Assembly (NCBI RefSeq): GCF_900119485.1
Contig: NZ_FPJZ01000001.1
Span: 62,001 to 126,000, forward strand
From: Thermoactinomyces sp. DSM 45891
GTDB taxonomy: Bacteria; Bacillota; Bacilli; Thermoactinomycetales; Thermoactinomycetaceae
Reading direction: 5' to 3'
Length of the DNA stretch: 64,000 nucleotides
The notes below the pieces were generated by a model, which worked only from the letters and a program-made list of their open reading frames with translations, searched no databases and was not told the origin of the DNA. Shown here in pieces: positions 50,724-60,007 of this stretch. Position 1 is the stretch's first letter. Each line of letters starts with the position of its first letter. Both the position numbers and the translations under genes were made by a program.

Positions 50724-50777
50724 GAGAGGTTCCTCTATTTCAGGTGCATAATAGCAACCAAAATAGAGGAACCTCTC
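50724..50777. terminator. Terminator after the HAD gene
   Basis: A perfect 17-bp stem (50724-50740 with 50761-50777) with a 20-base loop starts 16 bases past the stop. Confidence 0.8.
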
Positions 50778-50843
50778 TCGTTAGTTCTAAAAAGATAGTT
50801 ATCTCATAAAATAGAAGGTAAAGCTCAGTTAGAGGAGGATACG

Positions 50844-51170
50844 ATGAAAAATAAATGGTTTTCCATCATCATGCAATCCTGCTTAGTAACCACAATCGCA
50901 ATAAATCTAATGCTAGTCGCCATGTTCCTCTGGGTCCCAAAGGCAAACTCAGTTCCTGCTACTGCCTCTCCCTCCCAAAGTGGAGCAAAAAATGAATACA
51001 CATCTGAACTACAAAATCGTCAAGACAAAGGTAGTTATCAGGTCGAGGCCTACCAAGAGTATGAAATTACAAGAGACGCGAGTGGGAACATTATTAAAAA
51101 AGAAGCAACTGATGAAACGACCTACCTTCGCTACTGGAATGGAGACAATCCTACCGAATCAGCTGAATAA
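50844..51170 (+). CDS. Small membrane-anchored/secreted protein of unknown function
   Basis: The 108-residue protein has a single N-terminal hydrophobic segment (SCLVTTIAINLMLVAMFLWV) without a lipobox, then a hydrophilic Ser/Gln/Thr-rich part (PATASPSQSGAKNEYTSELQ, YQEYEITRDASGNI). GAGGAGG is well placed before the ATG. I do not recognise a family. It ends just before the convergent rfbA copy, with no clear terminator between. Confidence 0.65.
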   Translation: MKNKWFSIIMQSCLVTTIAINLMLVAMFLWVPKANSVPATASPSQSGAKNEYTSELQNRQDKGSYQVEAYQEYEITRDASGNIIKKEATDETTYLRYWNGDNPTESAE

Positions 51171-51175
51171 ATCCA

Positions 51176-51910
51176 TTATTTCATTTCTATCACATCATAA
51201 GCTATCTCACTAGATAGCTTATTTGCAATGGCTAGAGAGTGAATGGTTCCTGCATCCGTCCACCATCCATCTAGTATGTCATAGGTTAGTTGTTTTTTTC
51301 TAATATAAGCATTATTTACATCGGTTATCTCAAGTTCCCCACGCTTTGATGGTTGAAGTGTTTTGATAATCTCAAAGACATGGTGGTCATATAGATAAAT
51401 CCCTGTTACTGCGTAGGAGCTTTTAGGATCTGCTGGTTTCTCTTGAATGGATATAATTTGATCTCCATCGATCTCAGGTACGCCAAAGCGCTTGGGGTCA
51501 TCCACTCGTTTAATCAATATCTTAGCCCCTTGGGCCTGATCCTGAAACGTTTGGACACAAGAAGAAATATCATCTAAAAAAATATTATCTCCTAGGAGAA
51601 CCGTCACCAAATCATCACCAACAAAATCCTCAGCAAGACCTAAAGCCTGAGCAATCCCACCTGCTTGATCTTGAACTTTATAGGTAAACGAAACCCCAAA
51701 CTCAACTCCACTTCCTAAGAGATTCACTACATCTCCCATATGCTCCCGGCCGGTTACGATCAATATGTCTTGAATGCCTGATTGACGTAATTTGTAGATC
51801 GGATGATAAATCATAGGGTATTCTCCAACGGGAAGTAGATGCTTATTTGTCACCTTTGTCAACGGATACAATCGGGATCCCGTTCCACCTGCTAAAATCA
51901 CGCCTTTCAT
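51176..51910 (-). CDS. rfbA: Glucose-1-phosphate thymidylyltransferase, short SpsI-type (copy 2)
   Basis: The 244-residue enzyme opens with the same MKGVILAGGTGSRLYPLT as the copy at 19279 and shares its layout (KHLLPVGEYPMIYHP, VTVLLGDNIF), but differs throughout. It makes dTDP-glucose. Here it is not followed by other rfb genes and lies 190 bases downstream of the polyketide-type operon on the same strand. It may supply a sugar nucleotide for the glycosyltransferase-like protein in that operon, or duplicate the spore pathway. It is preceded by an unusual nested hairpin (51953-52047). Confidence 0.88.
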   Translation of the reverse strand: MKGVILAGGTGSRLYPLTKVTNKHLLPVGEYPMIYHPIYKLRQSGIQDILIVTGREHMGDVVNLLGSGVEFGVSFTYKVQDQAGGIAQALGLAEDFVGDDLVTVLLGDNIFLDDISSCVQTFQDQAQGAKILIKRVDDPKRFGVPEIDGDQIISIQEKPADPKSSYAVTGIYLYDHHVFEIIKTLQPSKRGELEITDVNNAYIRKKQLTYDILDGWWTDAGTIHSLAIANKLSSEIAYDVIEMK

Positions 51911-51952
51911 GATGTATGCACCTCGTTTAGTTTTTGGTTAATGGCACGAGGC

Positions 51953-52047
51953 ATGTATCTGATCACTGCTCCAATAGTGAGTCTGCAAAGATGTAGAAAA
52001 GCAAGTCCGCTCCGCAGACTCACTAACATCACAGTGATCAGACACAT
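51953..52047 (-). other. Nested double-hairpin intergenic element
   Basis: An outer 16-bp stem with one mismatch (51953-51968 with 52032-52047) encloses an inner perfect 10-bp stem (51977-51986 with 52014-52023) and a 27-base loop. It lies between the polyketide-type operon and rfbA copy 2, about 42 bases before rfbA. There is no poly-T tail, so it may be a structured RNA leader, a processing site or an insulator. It does not match a riboswitch I know. Confidence 0.6.
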
Positions 52048-52099
52048 TGCCCCTCTTCCATCTCCAAAAATATTTGGTGATTAGCTCAACTCTCAACCC

Positions 52100-54550
52100 C
52101 TACACATAACGACTGAGTACCAACGAATGATAATTCCCACCATACGCATACGAACTAATCAATGCATGATCTACCTGCGTCTTACGCGGCTCTCCCATTA
52201 CATAATCAAGGTTTACATCCAACATCGGATTCTCTAAATTCCGTATGAAAGGAATCGTACCATCCAGGGCAGACAGAGCGGTTAACAAACCAATTGAACC
52301 TGCTGTACCATGTGTCTCTCCAAAAATAGAACCCGGTGCACTAACAGGAACTTGATCTTGGAACACTTGATGGATTGCTTTTGCTTCAATCGGATCAAAA
52401 ATAGGATGACCATTCGCCGCGGCAGAGATATAGCCGATATCTTCTGTAGCTAAACCAGCATCCGATAGAGCCAGCTCAAATGACTTTGTCCACTCCGTTC
52501 CCTCCGGATTTAGACCTGCAATTTTATGATGATCAGATGTCATACCAAACCCTTTACACTCAGCGAGAATGCGTGCATTACGAGCCTTTGCCGCTTCTTC
52601 ACTCTCCACAATCATCGCCACGCTTCCTTCTCCCAGCACTACTCCATCCCGATCACTAGCAAAAGGTCTTGATTTTGTTTTGCTCAAGAAGTTAGGAATC
52701 CGGCCATGACCCGCGAGTAACGGCTCATTAAACTCATCTGATGTCACCACAATCACCGTATCGCATCCACCTAGTTGAATCAGTGAATAAGCATAATATA
52801 GGGCGCTAATCGCTGAGACCCCACCAGCTGTAATCGTGGAAGTAGGTCCCTTTATTTTAAAGTGAAGTCCAATATGACCTGCAGCAGCATTCATTACCGT
52901 ATTCGGAAAGAGCTGGGCATTCGCCATCTTAGCCCCTTCTTGAATGACTACACGATTAAAGGACTCTACCGTCTCAGTCGGACCTGTGCCTGTCGCGAAA
53001 ATCACACCTACTTTTTCGCTGTTATCACGGGTAATCTTAAACTTGGCATCATCCAATGCCATTTTCGTTACCGCAACTGCTTGCTTACTCAGTGCGTCCA
53101 TTCTGCGTAACATGCTTGGATTGATCATCTTTTTATAAGGAATATCAGGAATTTGCCCAGCTTCTGACTGCCCGTAAGGCTTAGTGTCAAATCGATGAAT
53201 TTCCGAAATTCCACTCTCTTCGCCTTTTATCAGTTGATCAAACTGCTCCATGTTGGCAACATTACCTGCTAACACACCTACACCCGTTAACAAAACTTTC
53301 TTCCGAGGTGTCTGAGCAGGAGTTGGCTTTTGCTCATCATGCTTTCCAAAAAGGGCCGTTGCATTATTCCCTCCAAACGCAAACGAGTTAGAAAGAACTG
53401 TATTTATCTCTGCTTCTCGTCCTTTATTGGGAACAAAGTCCAAATCAAATTTTTGGCTTTTCTCATCAAAGTTGACTGTAGGAGGGATAAAGGAGCGATG
53501 GATCGCCAAGACGGACGTAACAGCTTCCACTGCACCGGCGGCTCCTAGCGTGTGACCCAACATGGATTTAGTCGATGAGATGGGAACAGCTTGTTCTTTG
53601 ATAATACTTCGTAGCGCCTTTGGCTCAGAAGCATCATTGGTAGGGGTACCTGTACCATGTCCATTGATATACGAAAGATCCTGTTCAGTCAATCCAGCCT
53701 TATTCAATGCTCCTTTCATGGAGCGAATCGCACCGGCGCCCCCAGGATCGGGTGCTGTTTGGTGATAGGAATCGGCTGAGAGATCATAATCAAGAACCTC
53801 AGCTAAAATCGTAGCGCCTCGAGCACAAGCGTCTTCCATTCGCTCTAGAACAAGAATGCCTGCACCTTCACCGATATTTAGACCATGGCTTTGGCTATAA
53901 GGTGCACACGGCTCATTGGAGAGTGCTTGTAAACTATTAAAACCACTAAATGATAAAAATGTAAGCGGGTCTACTCCCCCCGCAATCATGACATCCGCTT
54001 TCCCAGTACGAATAATATCCGTTGCATATCCAATCGAATTGGTTCCGGCTGCACATGCATTAGAAATGACGCTTTTAGGCCCTTTGATACCAAGCGCATG
54101 GGCAATGTTGTCACATGGGGTATGAACAGGGTATTTATATAGTAGATTTACATCGGTTTCATCTAATCCGTTTTCAATCCATTGTTTGTGAAAAATTTCT
54201 CCACTACGCATCCCACCAAGCGAAGTTCCTAAGACGATTCCAACTCGATAGGGATCTAGATTAGACAGTTTCATTTTCGCAAATTGAATCGCCTCGCGGG
54301 CAGCTAAAACCGCAAACTGCCCCGCGCGATCCATATGTTTTAATTCTTCGTCGGTAAAATGATCTTCAGGACTGAAATGACTCACTTCGCCCCCAAATTT
54401 CGTATTAATTTGGGACAAGTCTAAGGAAGTGACCGGTTTAATTCCACTTTTACCAGCAACCACATGATCCCAAAATTCTTCTACATCATTGCCATTTGCA
54501 CAGATGATTCCTACGCCTGTTACAGCGATACGGGCTTTTTGGATTGACAT
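52100..54550 (-). CDS. Fused ketosynthase / chain-length-factor-like protein (KS-CLF)
   Basis: The 816-residue protein holds two thiolase-fold domains. Domain 1 (about 1-405) is a working ketosynthase with Cys166 in VISNACAAGTNS and the His motifs INGHGTGTPTND and KSMLGHTLGAAG. Domain 2 (about 415-816) keeps the fold, but the Cys is replaced by Gly in STITAGGVSAISA and the first His motif is altered to AAANGHPIFDPIEA, with THGTAGS later. This is the KS/CLF pairing of type II polyketide synthases, in which the second subunit sets chain length, here encoded as one chain. It is the last gene of the operon, nine bases after the GcvT-like gene ends its upstream part. Confidence 0.85.
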   Translation of the reverse strand: MSIQKARIAVTGVGIICANGNDVEEFWDHVVAGKSGIKPVTSLDLSQINTKFGGEVSHFSPEDHFTDEELKHMDRAGQFAVLAAREAIQFAKMKLSNLDPYRVGIVLGTSLGGMRSGEIFHKQWIENGLDETDVNLLYKYPVHTPCDNIAHALGIKGPKSVISNACAAGTNSIGYATDIIRTGKADVMIAGGVDPLTFLSFSGFNSLQALSNEPCAPYSQSHGLNIGEGAGILVLERMEDACARGATILAEVLDYDLSADSYHQTAPDPGGAGAIRSMKGALNKAGLTEQDLSYINGHGTGTPTNDASEPKALRSIIKEQAVPISSTKSMLGHTLGAAGAVEAVTSVLAIHRSFIPPTVNFDEKSQKFDLDFVPNKGREAEINTVLSNSFAFGGNNATALFGKHDEQKPTPAQTPRKKVLLTGVGVLAGNVANMEQFDQLIKGEESGISEIHRFDTKPYGQSEAGQIPDIPYKKMINPSMLRRMDALSKQAVAVTKMALDDAKFKITRDNSEKVGVIFATGTGPTETVESFNRVVIQEGAKMANAQLFPNTVMNAAAGHIGLHFKIKGPTSTITAGGVSAISALYYAYSLIQLGGCDTVIVVTSDEFNEPLLAGHGRIPNFLSKTKSRPFASDRDGVVLGEGSVAMIVESEEAAKARNARILAECKGFGMTSDHHKIAGLNPEGTEWTKSFELALSDAGLATEDIGYISAAANGHPIFDPIEAKAIHQVFQDQVPVSAPGSIFGETHGTAGSIGLLTALSALDGTIPFIRNLENPMLDVNLDYVMGEPRKTQVDHALISSYAYGGNYHSLVLSRYV

Positions 54551-54564
54551 GTCCACTCACCACC

Positions 54565-55665
54565 TTAGATGATTTTGATTGACCATGATTTAGGGAATGT
54601 ATACGGGGATGATTGGGTTTGAATCAACACTCGTTCTCCGTTCTGATTTAACCCTTCTAGATCAATCCCAGAAACAGAAAACTCTTCCTGGATAACAGCA
54701 AGCCCTAGTTTTTTGTCCAGAGACGGGCTGTAGCAAATCTGTAGGACTTTCCCGACATTTGTATCCTCTACGACAACCGAATCGTTTGCATCAAGCATGT
54801 GATCTGGATTGGTAACAAAGCCGATCAACCTTTGTTTAACCCCTTGTTCTCTCATCGAGTGGATCGCATCAAAGCCAGCAAAATCCTCTTTGTCAAAGCT
54901 GACCAACCACTCCAGACAAGCTTCATACAATGTTAATTCGTTGCCTTCAACCGTCATATTCGGCTGACGCACTTCCATCATCGCGATTTCAAGAGCATCC
55001 ATACCCACTGCTTGTACTTTTACGTCTTCATCAGCGTAACCGAGCAAAGTCTCCCACATCTGATGGGCCACATCCATCTGGACAATGATCTTATATCCAT
55101 ATTCTCCGGTAACACCTGTCCGGGCAAAGAAGACGTGATGTCCATTCCAATCGATTTCTACAAATGCTTGGAATGGGAGGGAAGAGATTTCAAAATCGAT
55201 CAAACGTTGGCCCAGTTTCCAAGCATACGGCCCTTCCAGTCCGATCATGGCCAACATCTCGCTAAGATCCTCGATCTCTACATCATCCACTTTGCGCTCA
55301 TTCAACCATGCCAATACCGCTGAACGCTTTGTTATAGATGTTTCAATCAGGATTGCATCCTCTGTCTTATATACATTAACGAGATCAATCACTTGTCCAT
55401 CACCATCAAGAAGCAACGTATATAAAGACTTTTCGATATCAAGGAATTCAATCTCTTTGGTAACTAATGCATTGATAAACTCTACATGACTCTCTCCAGT
55501 TACCTTGATTTTCCCAACAGAAGATAGGTCAATCAGGCCAACCCCACCACGCAGCACACAGTATTCCTCATTTACATCGGTATACGCCGAAACCACGGCA
55601 TAACCATCTGCCACGCGACAAGCATGATCGTTCATAATGTTTTTGGTTAACAGTGTTGTTTTCAT
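54565..55665 (-). CDS. GcvT/aminomethyltransferase-like folate-binding protein
   Basis: The 366-residue protein has the GcvT fold: VLRGGVGLIDLSSVGKIKVT and EFINALVTKEIEFLDI at the N-terminus, IGLEGPYAW, FARTGVTGEYGYKIIV near the folate site and EACLEWLVSFDKEDFAG with GVKQRLIGF in the C-terminal barrel. Real GcvT works with GcvH/P/L, none of which is nearby. Here it is inside a polyketide-type operon, so it may move a one-carbon unit or bind folate in product tailoring. Substrate unknown. Confidence 0.82.
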   Translation of the reverse strand: MKTTLLTKNIMNDHACRVADGYAVVSAYTDVNEEYCVLRGGVGLIDLSSVGKIKVTGESHVEFINALVTKEIEFLDIEKSLYTLLLDGDGQVIDLVNVYKTEDAILIETSITKRSAVLAWLNERKVDDVEIEDLSEMLAMIGLEGPYAWKLGQRLIDFEISSLPFQAFVEIDWNGHHVFFARTGVTGEYGYKIIVQMDVAHQMWETLLGYADEDVKVQAVGMDALEIAMMEVRQPNMTVEGNELTLYEACLEWLVSFDKEDFAGFDAIHSMREQGVKQRLIGFVTNPDHMLDANDSVVVEDTNVGKVLQICYSPSLDKKLGLAVIQEEFSVSGIDLEGLNQNGERVLIQTQSSPYTFPKSWSIKII

Positions 55666-55666
55666 T

Positions 55667-57007
55667 TTATCTCCCCCATGAGAACTCTACTTTTTGTTCA
55701 GTAATGAAACAGAGCATTTCCATCGCACCAGGTAAATGAATGATTTTCTCTATATATCTCTCTTGCTTGTCCAAAATATGTTGCTTCGTTGACTCATCGT
55801 ATAACATGTTCCATATCTTTTCGCCAGTTTGATCCACACAGAACATCTCCGCAATATCAATCGCATCAAAAAATGGGTTATCTTCTAGCAAAGGGGCCAA
55901 CTCCTCAACCCAACCATTCGGAAAGGTAAGAAATGGATATAATCCTTGTGGCAACACTCGACTCCATCTTTCTAGAATCTCCTTAATCGGTTCACTACTC
56001 AATTGTGGAAGAATGGGAACACCTTCATCTGGGCTACTTACCACTTTCGTATTAATGAGGCTAAGTGTTGGCACATATCCAAATAACGCCTTTGCCATCG
56101 AGCAGGAAGTGATATTATCTGTAATAAATAAATCACAGGAAAACAATAGATCTTCATACTCGTCTAAATCCATAAATGGTAATGAAACAAAAGACAACTT
56201 AGAATGTGGGTCTCGTTCAAGAAAGCCCTTCTCTGACGCTATCCCCACAACCACTACTTTAGACGGAAGTGAGCGGGTACCTAAATACTGACCGATCAAC
56301 TCTTGAATAAAGTATTCATAGCTATAAGATGCCTGCATATGTAGCTTGCTTTCTAACATTCGCATCTTAACCAGCAAGCTAGCCCATGCCGCCTTTGATA
56401 CCATGACCAATTTATCATCTTTATGCCCACAACCAAATCGCTGTCTCATCTGCTGTTTGACATCTTCGTCAATATGAAATGGCTCTTTATACAGAGTCAC
56501 TGCCTTGATTCGATCGCCTACATCCTTTGGCGAATTAATCGGACATGTCCGGATAATCTTCATCTGTTCCGGAACTTCGCGCAGATGAACTTCACCTTTG
56601 ATATTGGCATTTGGACGTTTATTAATCGTTCCATCAAACAGCCTGTTTCGTAAAATTCTAGAGTTAGGCGCCCAAGAAAGCGAATCGATTGTGGCACAAG
56701 GAATCCCCAGTTGCAGCACATAATCGAGGTCGATGAGTGGTGATTCGAGATCCAGATTATGATAATCCGCAATCACGATCGCATTTGGCTGAAATTCCTC
56801 TACCAATGCTTGTATTGGAGCCGTTTGCATCGTAGCTTTTCGTAAGGAAGTAGCTGACATTCCCGCTTGTCGTACATAATCGATATGGTTCGGACTAGTT
56901 AAGAAGTGGGCTCGAACATCTTGTTCTTCTAGTTGTCTGGCTAAATAAATCGTGTTGTGTAGTTCTCCGATACTAAATAAGCTGGGTGCGATAAATAATA
57001 CATTCAT
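55667..57007 (-). CDS. GT-B-like (DUF6365-type) glycosyltransferase candidate
   Basis: The 446-residue protein opens MNVLFIAPSLFSIGELHNTI and has a Rossmann-like layout of a GT-B glycosyltransferase: AQALVEEFQPN-like segments, IADYHNLDLESPL, and in the C-half LLFSCDLFITDNITSCSMAK and FGYVPTLSLINTK, where nucleotide-sugar donors usually bind. The classic UGT signature is not obvious, so this is a remote assignment and the function is uncertain. It lies two bases after the GNAT fusion gene and one base before the GcvT-like gene, thus co-transcribed. Confidence 0.55.
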   Translation of the reverse strand: MNVLFIAPSLFSIGELHNTIYLARQLEEQDVRAHFLTSPNHIDYVRQAGMSATSLRKATMQTAPIQALVEEFQPNAIVIADYHNLDLESPLIDLDYVLQLGIPCATIDSLSWAPNSRILRNRLFDGTINKRPNANIKGEVHLREVPEQMKIIRTCPINSPKDVGDRIKAVTLYKEPFHIDEDVKQQMRQRFGCGHKDDKLVMVSKAAWASLLVKMRMLESKLHMQASYSYEYFIQELIGQYLGTRSLPSKVVVVGIASEKGFLERDPHSKLSFVSLPFMDLDEYEDLLFSCDLFITDNITSCSMAKALFGYVPTLSLINTKVVSSPDEGVPILPQLSSEPIKEILERWSRVLPQGLYPFLTFPNGWVEELAPLLEDNPFFDAIDIAEMFCVDQTGEKIWNMLYDESTKQHILDKQERYIEKIIHLPGAMEMLCFITEQKVEFSWGR

Positions 57008-57011
57008 CTGA

Positions 57012-59984
57012 TTAGCCCCCCATTCTAAAATAGTTGCAAACCTCTTCTACAGAATGTCCTATAGCGAAGTAGGTAGAGTATCGCTTCTTTTCACCACTTC
57101 CAACTTTGACTGGATGGATTAATGAAACTTGAAACCCTTTCTTCGGAATCTCATACACCGCTAACTGTCCTTGATACGAGGGCATCCAACACGCTACAAA
57201 CAAGTCACTCCCCAATTCCAATACCATCCGTGGCTCCCCGTATACTTTTCGTCGAATTCCATTTTCGGTCAAAACTTGATGGCCGAGTGCATTCCAATAA
57301 TGAATCGTCTTCGCACGACGTTTTTCTTGAAATCCATTCCAAAGTGATTGGATCGCAAAGTATGATTCCTGAAGCGCTCTCGAACGATTGGCAACATGAA
57401 AATCCAATCGGATCAACGGGACATCGGGAACGAGTAAATAATCTAGCGAGAAATGTTCAGTACTACAACGAACTCCCTCCCATGTCATCCCACCCTTCTC
57501 TGTGACGGAGATGGGCTGCCCTTGAAAAGAAAGAAACGGAGGGTCATCGAGAAGGACACTGTTCTCCAGATCAATCGGCTGTTTAAACGGCTTCAAAAGA
57601 ATGCCAGAACGTGGTGAAGAGCTGTCACGTCCCCCTCTTCTCTCAGAACCTTGCAACTGAAAAAGTAGCTCCTTTCCCTGAAACTTTACACTCGTCATCG
57701 CACCTTGATGTTCAGGGACCAGTTTCAATTGGATTGTTTGATTGTTAATCAAATATAGTGACTTAGAAGCTTCGCTTCGTTCCTCTACACTTACTTTGCC
57801 ATTCTCCGCAGAAGATGTATGCCTACTTGGCAAATTGATTGCAGCCGGTTGTGTGAAAAAATCGGAAAAATTCCCTCTGTCTACTAGCCTCTGCCAATGC
57901 TGTTTAATATCTTCGACGCCACTCCGGGCTACAACATAATAATGAATAGCCCTAGACTCGCTTGCTTTATATGATTCTCGTATATTTCGTAACTTCTTTC
58001 TCTTGCTCATAAATGGAAACGACTTTTTCTCACCAGCACCACTTGCAAATACAATCGCTGGCATCCAGCGTAATCCATATAGAAGAGATTCAACTTGTCC
58101 CTTCCATACCATTCCTACTGTTACTTCGCGATCTTCAAAAGCACTCCACGACATTGAGTAAGCCTGAGGATCAGACGGTAACTGTAAATCGCGTGCATAC
58201 TCAAAGTCATGAATCAAAAAAGGGAACTCTTCGTAAATAACTGTATCTTTTCTAATTCCTTCCTTAAATGGGATATGGATAACCGCATCTTGCAACATAC
58301 ACCATGGATGGATCTTTAGCGACTCAGTAGAGTTAGTGCTATCTTCAATCTTCACGATGCGAACAGAGCAGATCGAGATTTTCCGGGTCAATATCGCCCC
58401 ATTGTCCCTTATCTCCTTCACCACGATAGTAGATTCCGAGTCATCGTTACATAGAAGAGAACGACTTGCCATACGCTTTACGCCGCTCGTATAAGGGAAG
58501 CCGAGATCGGGCCAAGCCTCCTGAACCACTTGCTTTCTTGAGACTTGGTCATATACATATACCCCGCCCGTATCCGAATCAATTTGGACCGAAATATGAG
58601 GATTTTCTAATATGATTCTGCCGTTTCTCCTGTATCGAACCACCCCATCCTTAGAATGGACAGGAATTTGAAAATGGCTCGTATGGATACACTTATTTTG
58701 CTCGGAGGTAACCTCACAGACAAGCTCCCCCACTCCAGTGCGGGCTCCTTGCAACCACAACGGGATGTCCACGATTTCCTCTGATTCGATCAACCATGTA
58801 TCCTTTTCTGGCAAAATGGCTTGTAGCCGTTTATCATCAGAAGATTTTACTTGTATTTGAACACGTATGGGTTCGGGAACAAAGTTTTGTAGACGAAGAT
58901 AGGTGGTAGTACTCTCTCCCAATAACAGCGACTGCTCTGGCATACTTAATTCCACTCGAGAGCGAACCTCCACACCACTATGAAACTCAAATTGAACCTC
59001 ACCAAATCGGACACTTGTTTTTAGTTCACCTTGCAGGGGACCTAGTAGGGTAATCGTCTCCTCCCACTCGATTGATTCGCCTGCACCCAGTAGTTGGATC
59101 TTTTGCCCATTTTGATATTCTACTTCTTGATTCCCTAAGTGAGTTTGAAACTGAACGAGGATATTCGAATCCTGCCGATTCTCAAACTCGAAACGAATTC
59201 GAATACTTTGTCCAATCGTTAGCGTCTGTCCTTCCACAATATAGCTGTTAAAACGAAACTGTGGACTTTCCATTCTTGTCACTTTTTGACTCCGAATATC
59301 GATCCAACATGTGACACCCATTTCACCATACTGAATCGTGTAGGGAACCATTTCGACTCCATGTTCAACTACCGAATCCGTTTCACTCGAACGTGTAGCA
59401 GAAGTAATTAGGTTTTTCCAGCCAACATTCTCCATCATGCCTTCTGGCAGCATCGACTGATAACCGTTTAGTACGTACTGGAGTATATAGGGGAGGTAGC
59501 AACGTAAATCAATATACCCATCGTAATCCAGACGAGATCGACTCGTCTTGTACATCCCCACTCGTTTGTATAATGCCATAGCCAGTCGATTAGTTGGGTC
59601 CACCTCTGTGTCGATGTACCAGTATCCTTTTTCAGTCAACCGCGAAATGGATTCCGAAAAAAAACGTCCCGGTATTCCTCCATTACGAAATTCAGGGTGG
59701 ATAATAAAGTAGCCAGACCATACGGCTCTAGAATCAGGCATCTTCTGACCTGATAACGTGCTAAACAACATCGTTCCAATGATGCTTCCTTCATACTCCG
59801 CTAGTAGATAGGAGACGATCTCCCGCTCATCCATCAGTCGCAAAATATCGTCCGTCTTCAGCGGATATCCAGAAGGTCCCGTTCCATAACCAAAACGATT
59901 ATAGAAAGAGGCAATTTGCTCAGCATCTTCCCGTTTACAATCCCGGATCTTAACCCACCCTTGATCTTGATCCAACACTCTCAC
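57012..59984 (-). CDS. 990-residue GNAT domain fused to a long beta-rich protein
   Basis: Residues 1 to about 165 form a GNAT acetyltransferase: VKIRDCKREDAEQIASFYNR, IIHPEFRNGGIPGRFFSE (acetyl-CoA loop, with GNGGIPG-like change from the usual RxxGxG) and ALYKRVGMYKTSRSRLDY. Residues 200-980 are a series of beta-sandwich-like stretches (e.g. FEFENRQDSNILVQFQTHLG), ending in a galactose-mutarotase-like part (FSLDYLLVPDVPLIRLDFHV, YWNALGHQVLTENGIRRKVY). I cannot assign a substrate. It is in the polyketide-type operon and may modify or bind the product or a glycan. No signal peptide is present, so it is cytoplasmic. Confidence 0.65.
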   Translation of the reverse strand: MRVLDQDQGWVKIRDCKREDAEQIASFYNRFGYGTGPSGYPLKTDDILRLMDEREIVSYLLAEYEGSIIGTMLFSTLSGQKMPDSRAVWSGYFIIHPEFRNGGIPGRFFSESISRLTEKGYWYIDTEVDPTNRLAMALYKRVGMYKTSRSRLDYDGYIDLRCYLPYILQYVLNGYQSMLPEGMMENVGWKNLITSATRSSETDSVVEHGVEMVPYTIQYGEMGVTCWIDIRSQKVTRMESPQFRFNSYIVEGQTLTIGQSIRIRFEFENRQDSNILVQFQTHLGNQEVEYQNGQKIQLLGAGESIEWEETITLLGPLQGELKTSVRFGEVQFEFHSGVEVRSRVELSMPEQSLLLGESTTTYLRLQNFVPEPIRVQIQVKSSDDKRLQAILPEKDTWLIESEEIVDIPLWLQGARTGVGELVCEVTSEQNKCIHTSHFQIPVHSKDGVVRYRRNGRIILENPHISVQIDSDTGGVYVYDQVSRKQVVQEAWPDLGFPYTSGVKRMASRSLLCNDDSESTIVVKEIRDNGAILTRKISICSVRIVKIEDSTNSTESLKIHPWCMLQDAVIHIPFKEGIRKDTVIYEEFPFLIHDFEYARDLQLPSDPQAYSMSWSAFEDREVTVGMVWKGQVESLLYGLRWMPAIVFASGAGEKKSFPFMSKRKKLRNIRESYKASESRAIHYYVVARSGVEDIKQHWQRLVDRGNFSDFFTQPAAINLPSRHTSSAENGKVSVEERSEASKSLYLINNQTIQLKLVPEHQGAMTSVKFQGKELLFQLQGSERRGGRDSSSPRSGILLKPFKQPIDLENSVLLDDPPFLSFQGQPISVTEKGGMTWEGVRCSTEHFSLDYLLVPDVPLIRLDFHVANRSRALQESYFAIQSLWNGFQEKRRAKTIHYWNALGHQVLTENGIRRKVYGEPRMVLELGSDLFVACWMPSYQGQLAVYEIPKKGFQVSLIHPVKVGSGEKKRYSTYFAIGHSVEEVCNYFRMGG

Positions 59985-60007
59985 TCCCCATGTTTATGAA
60001 CTCAAAG

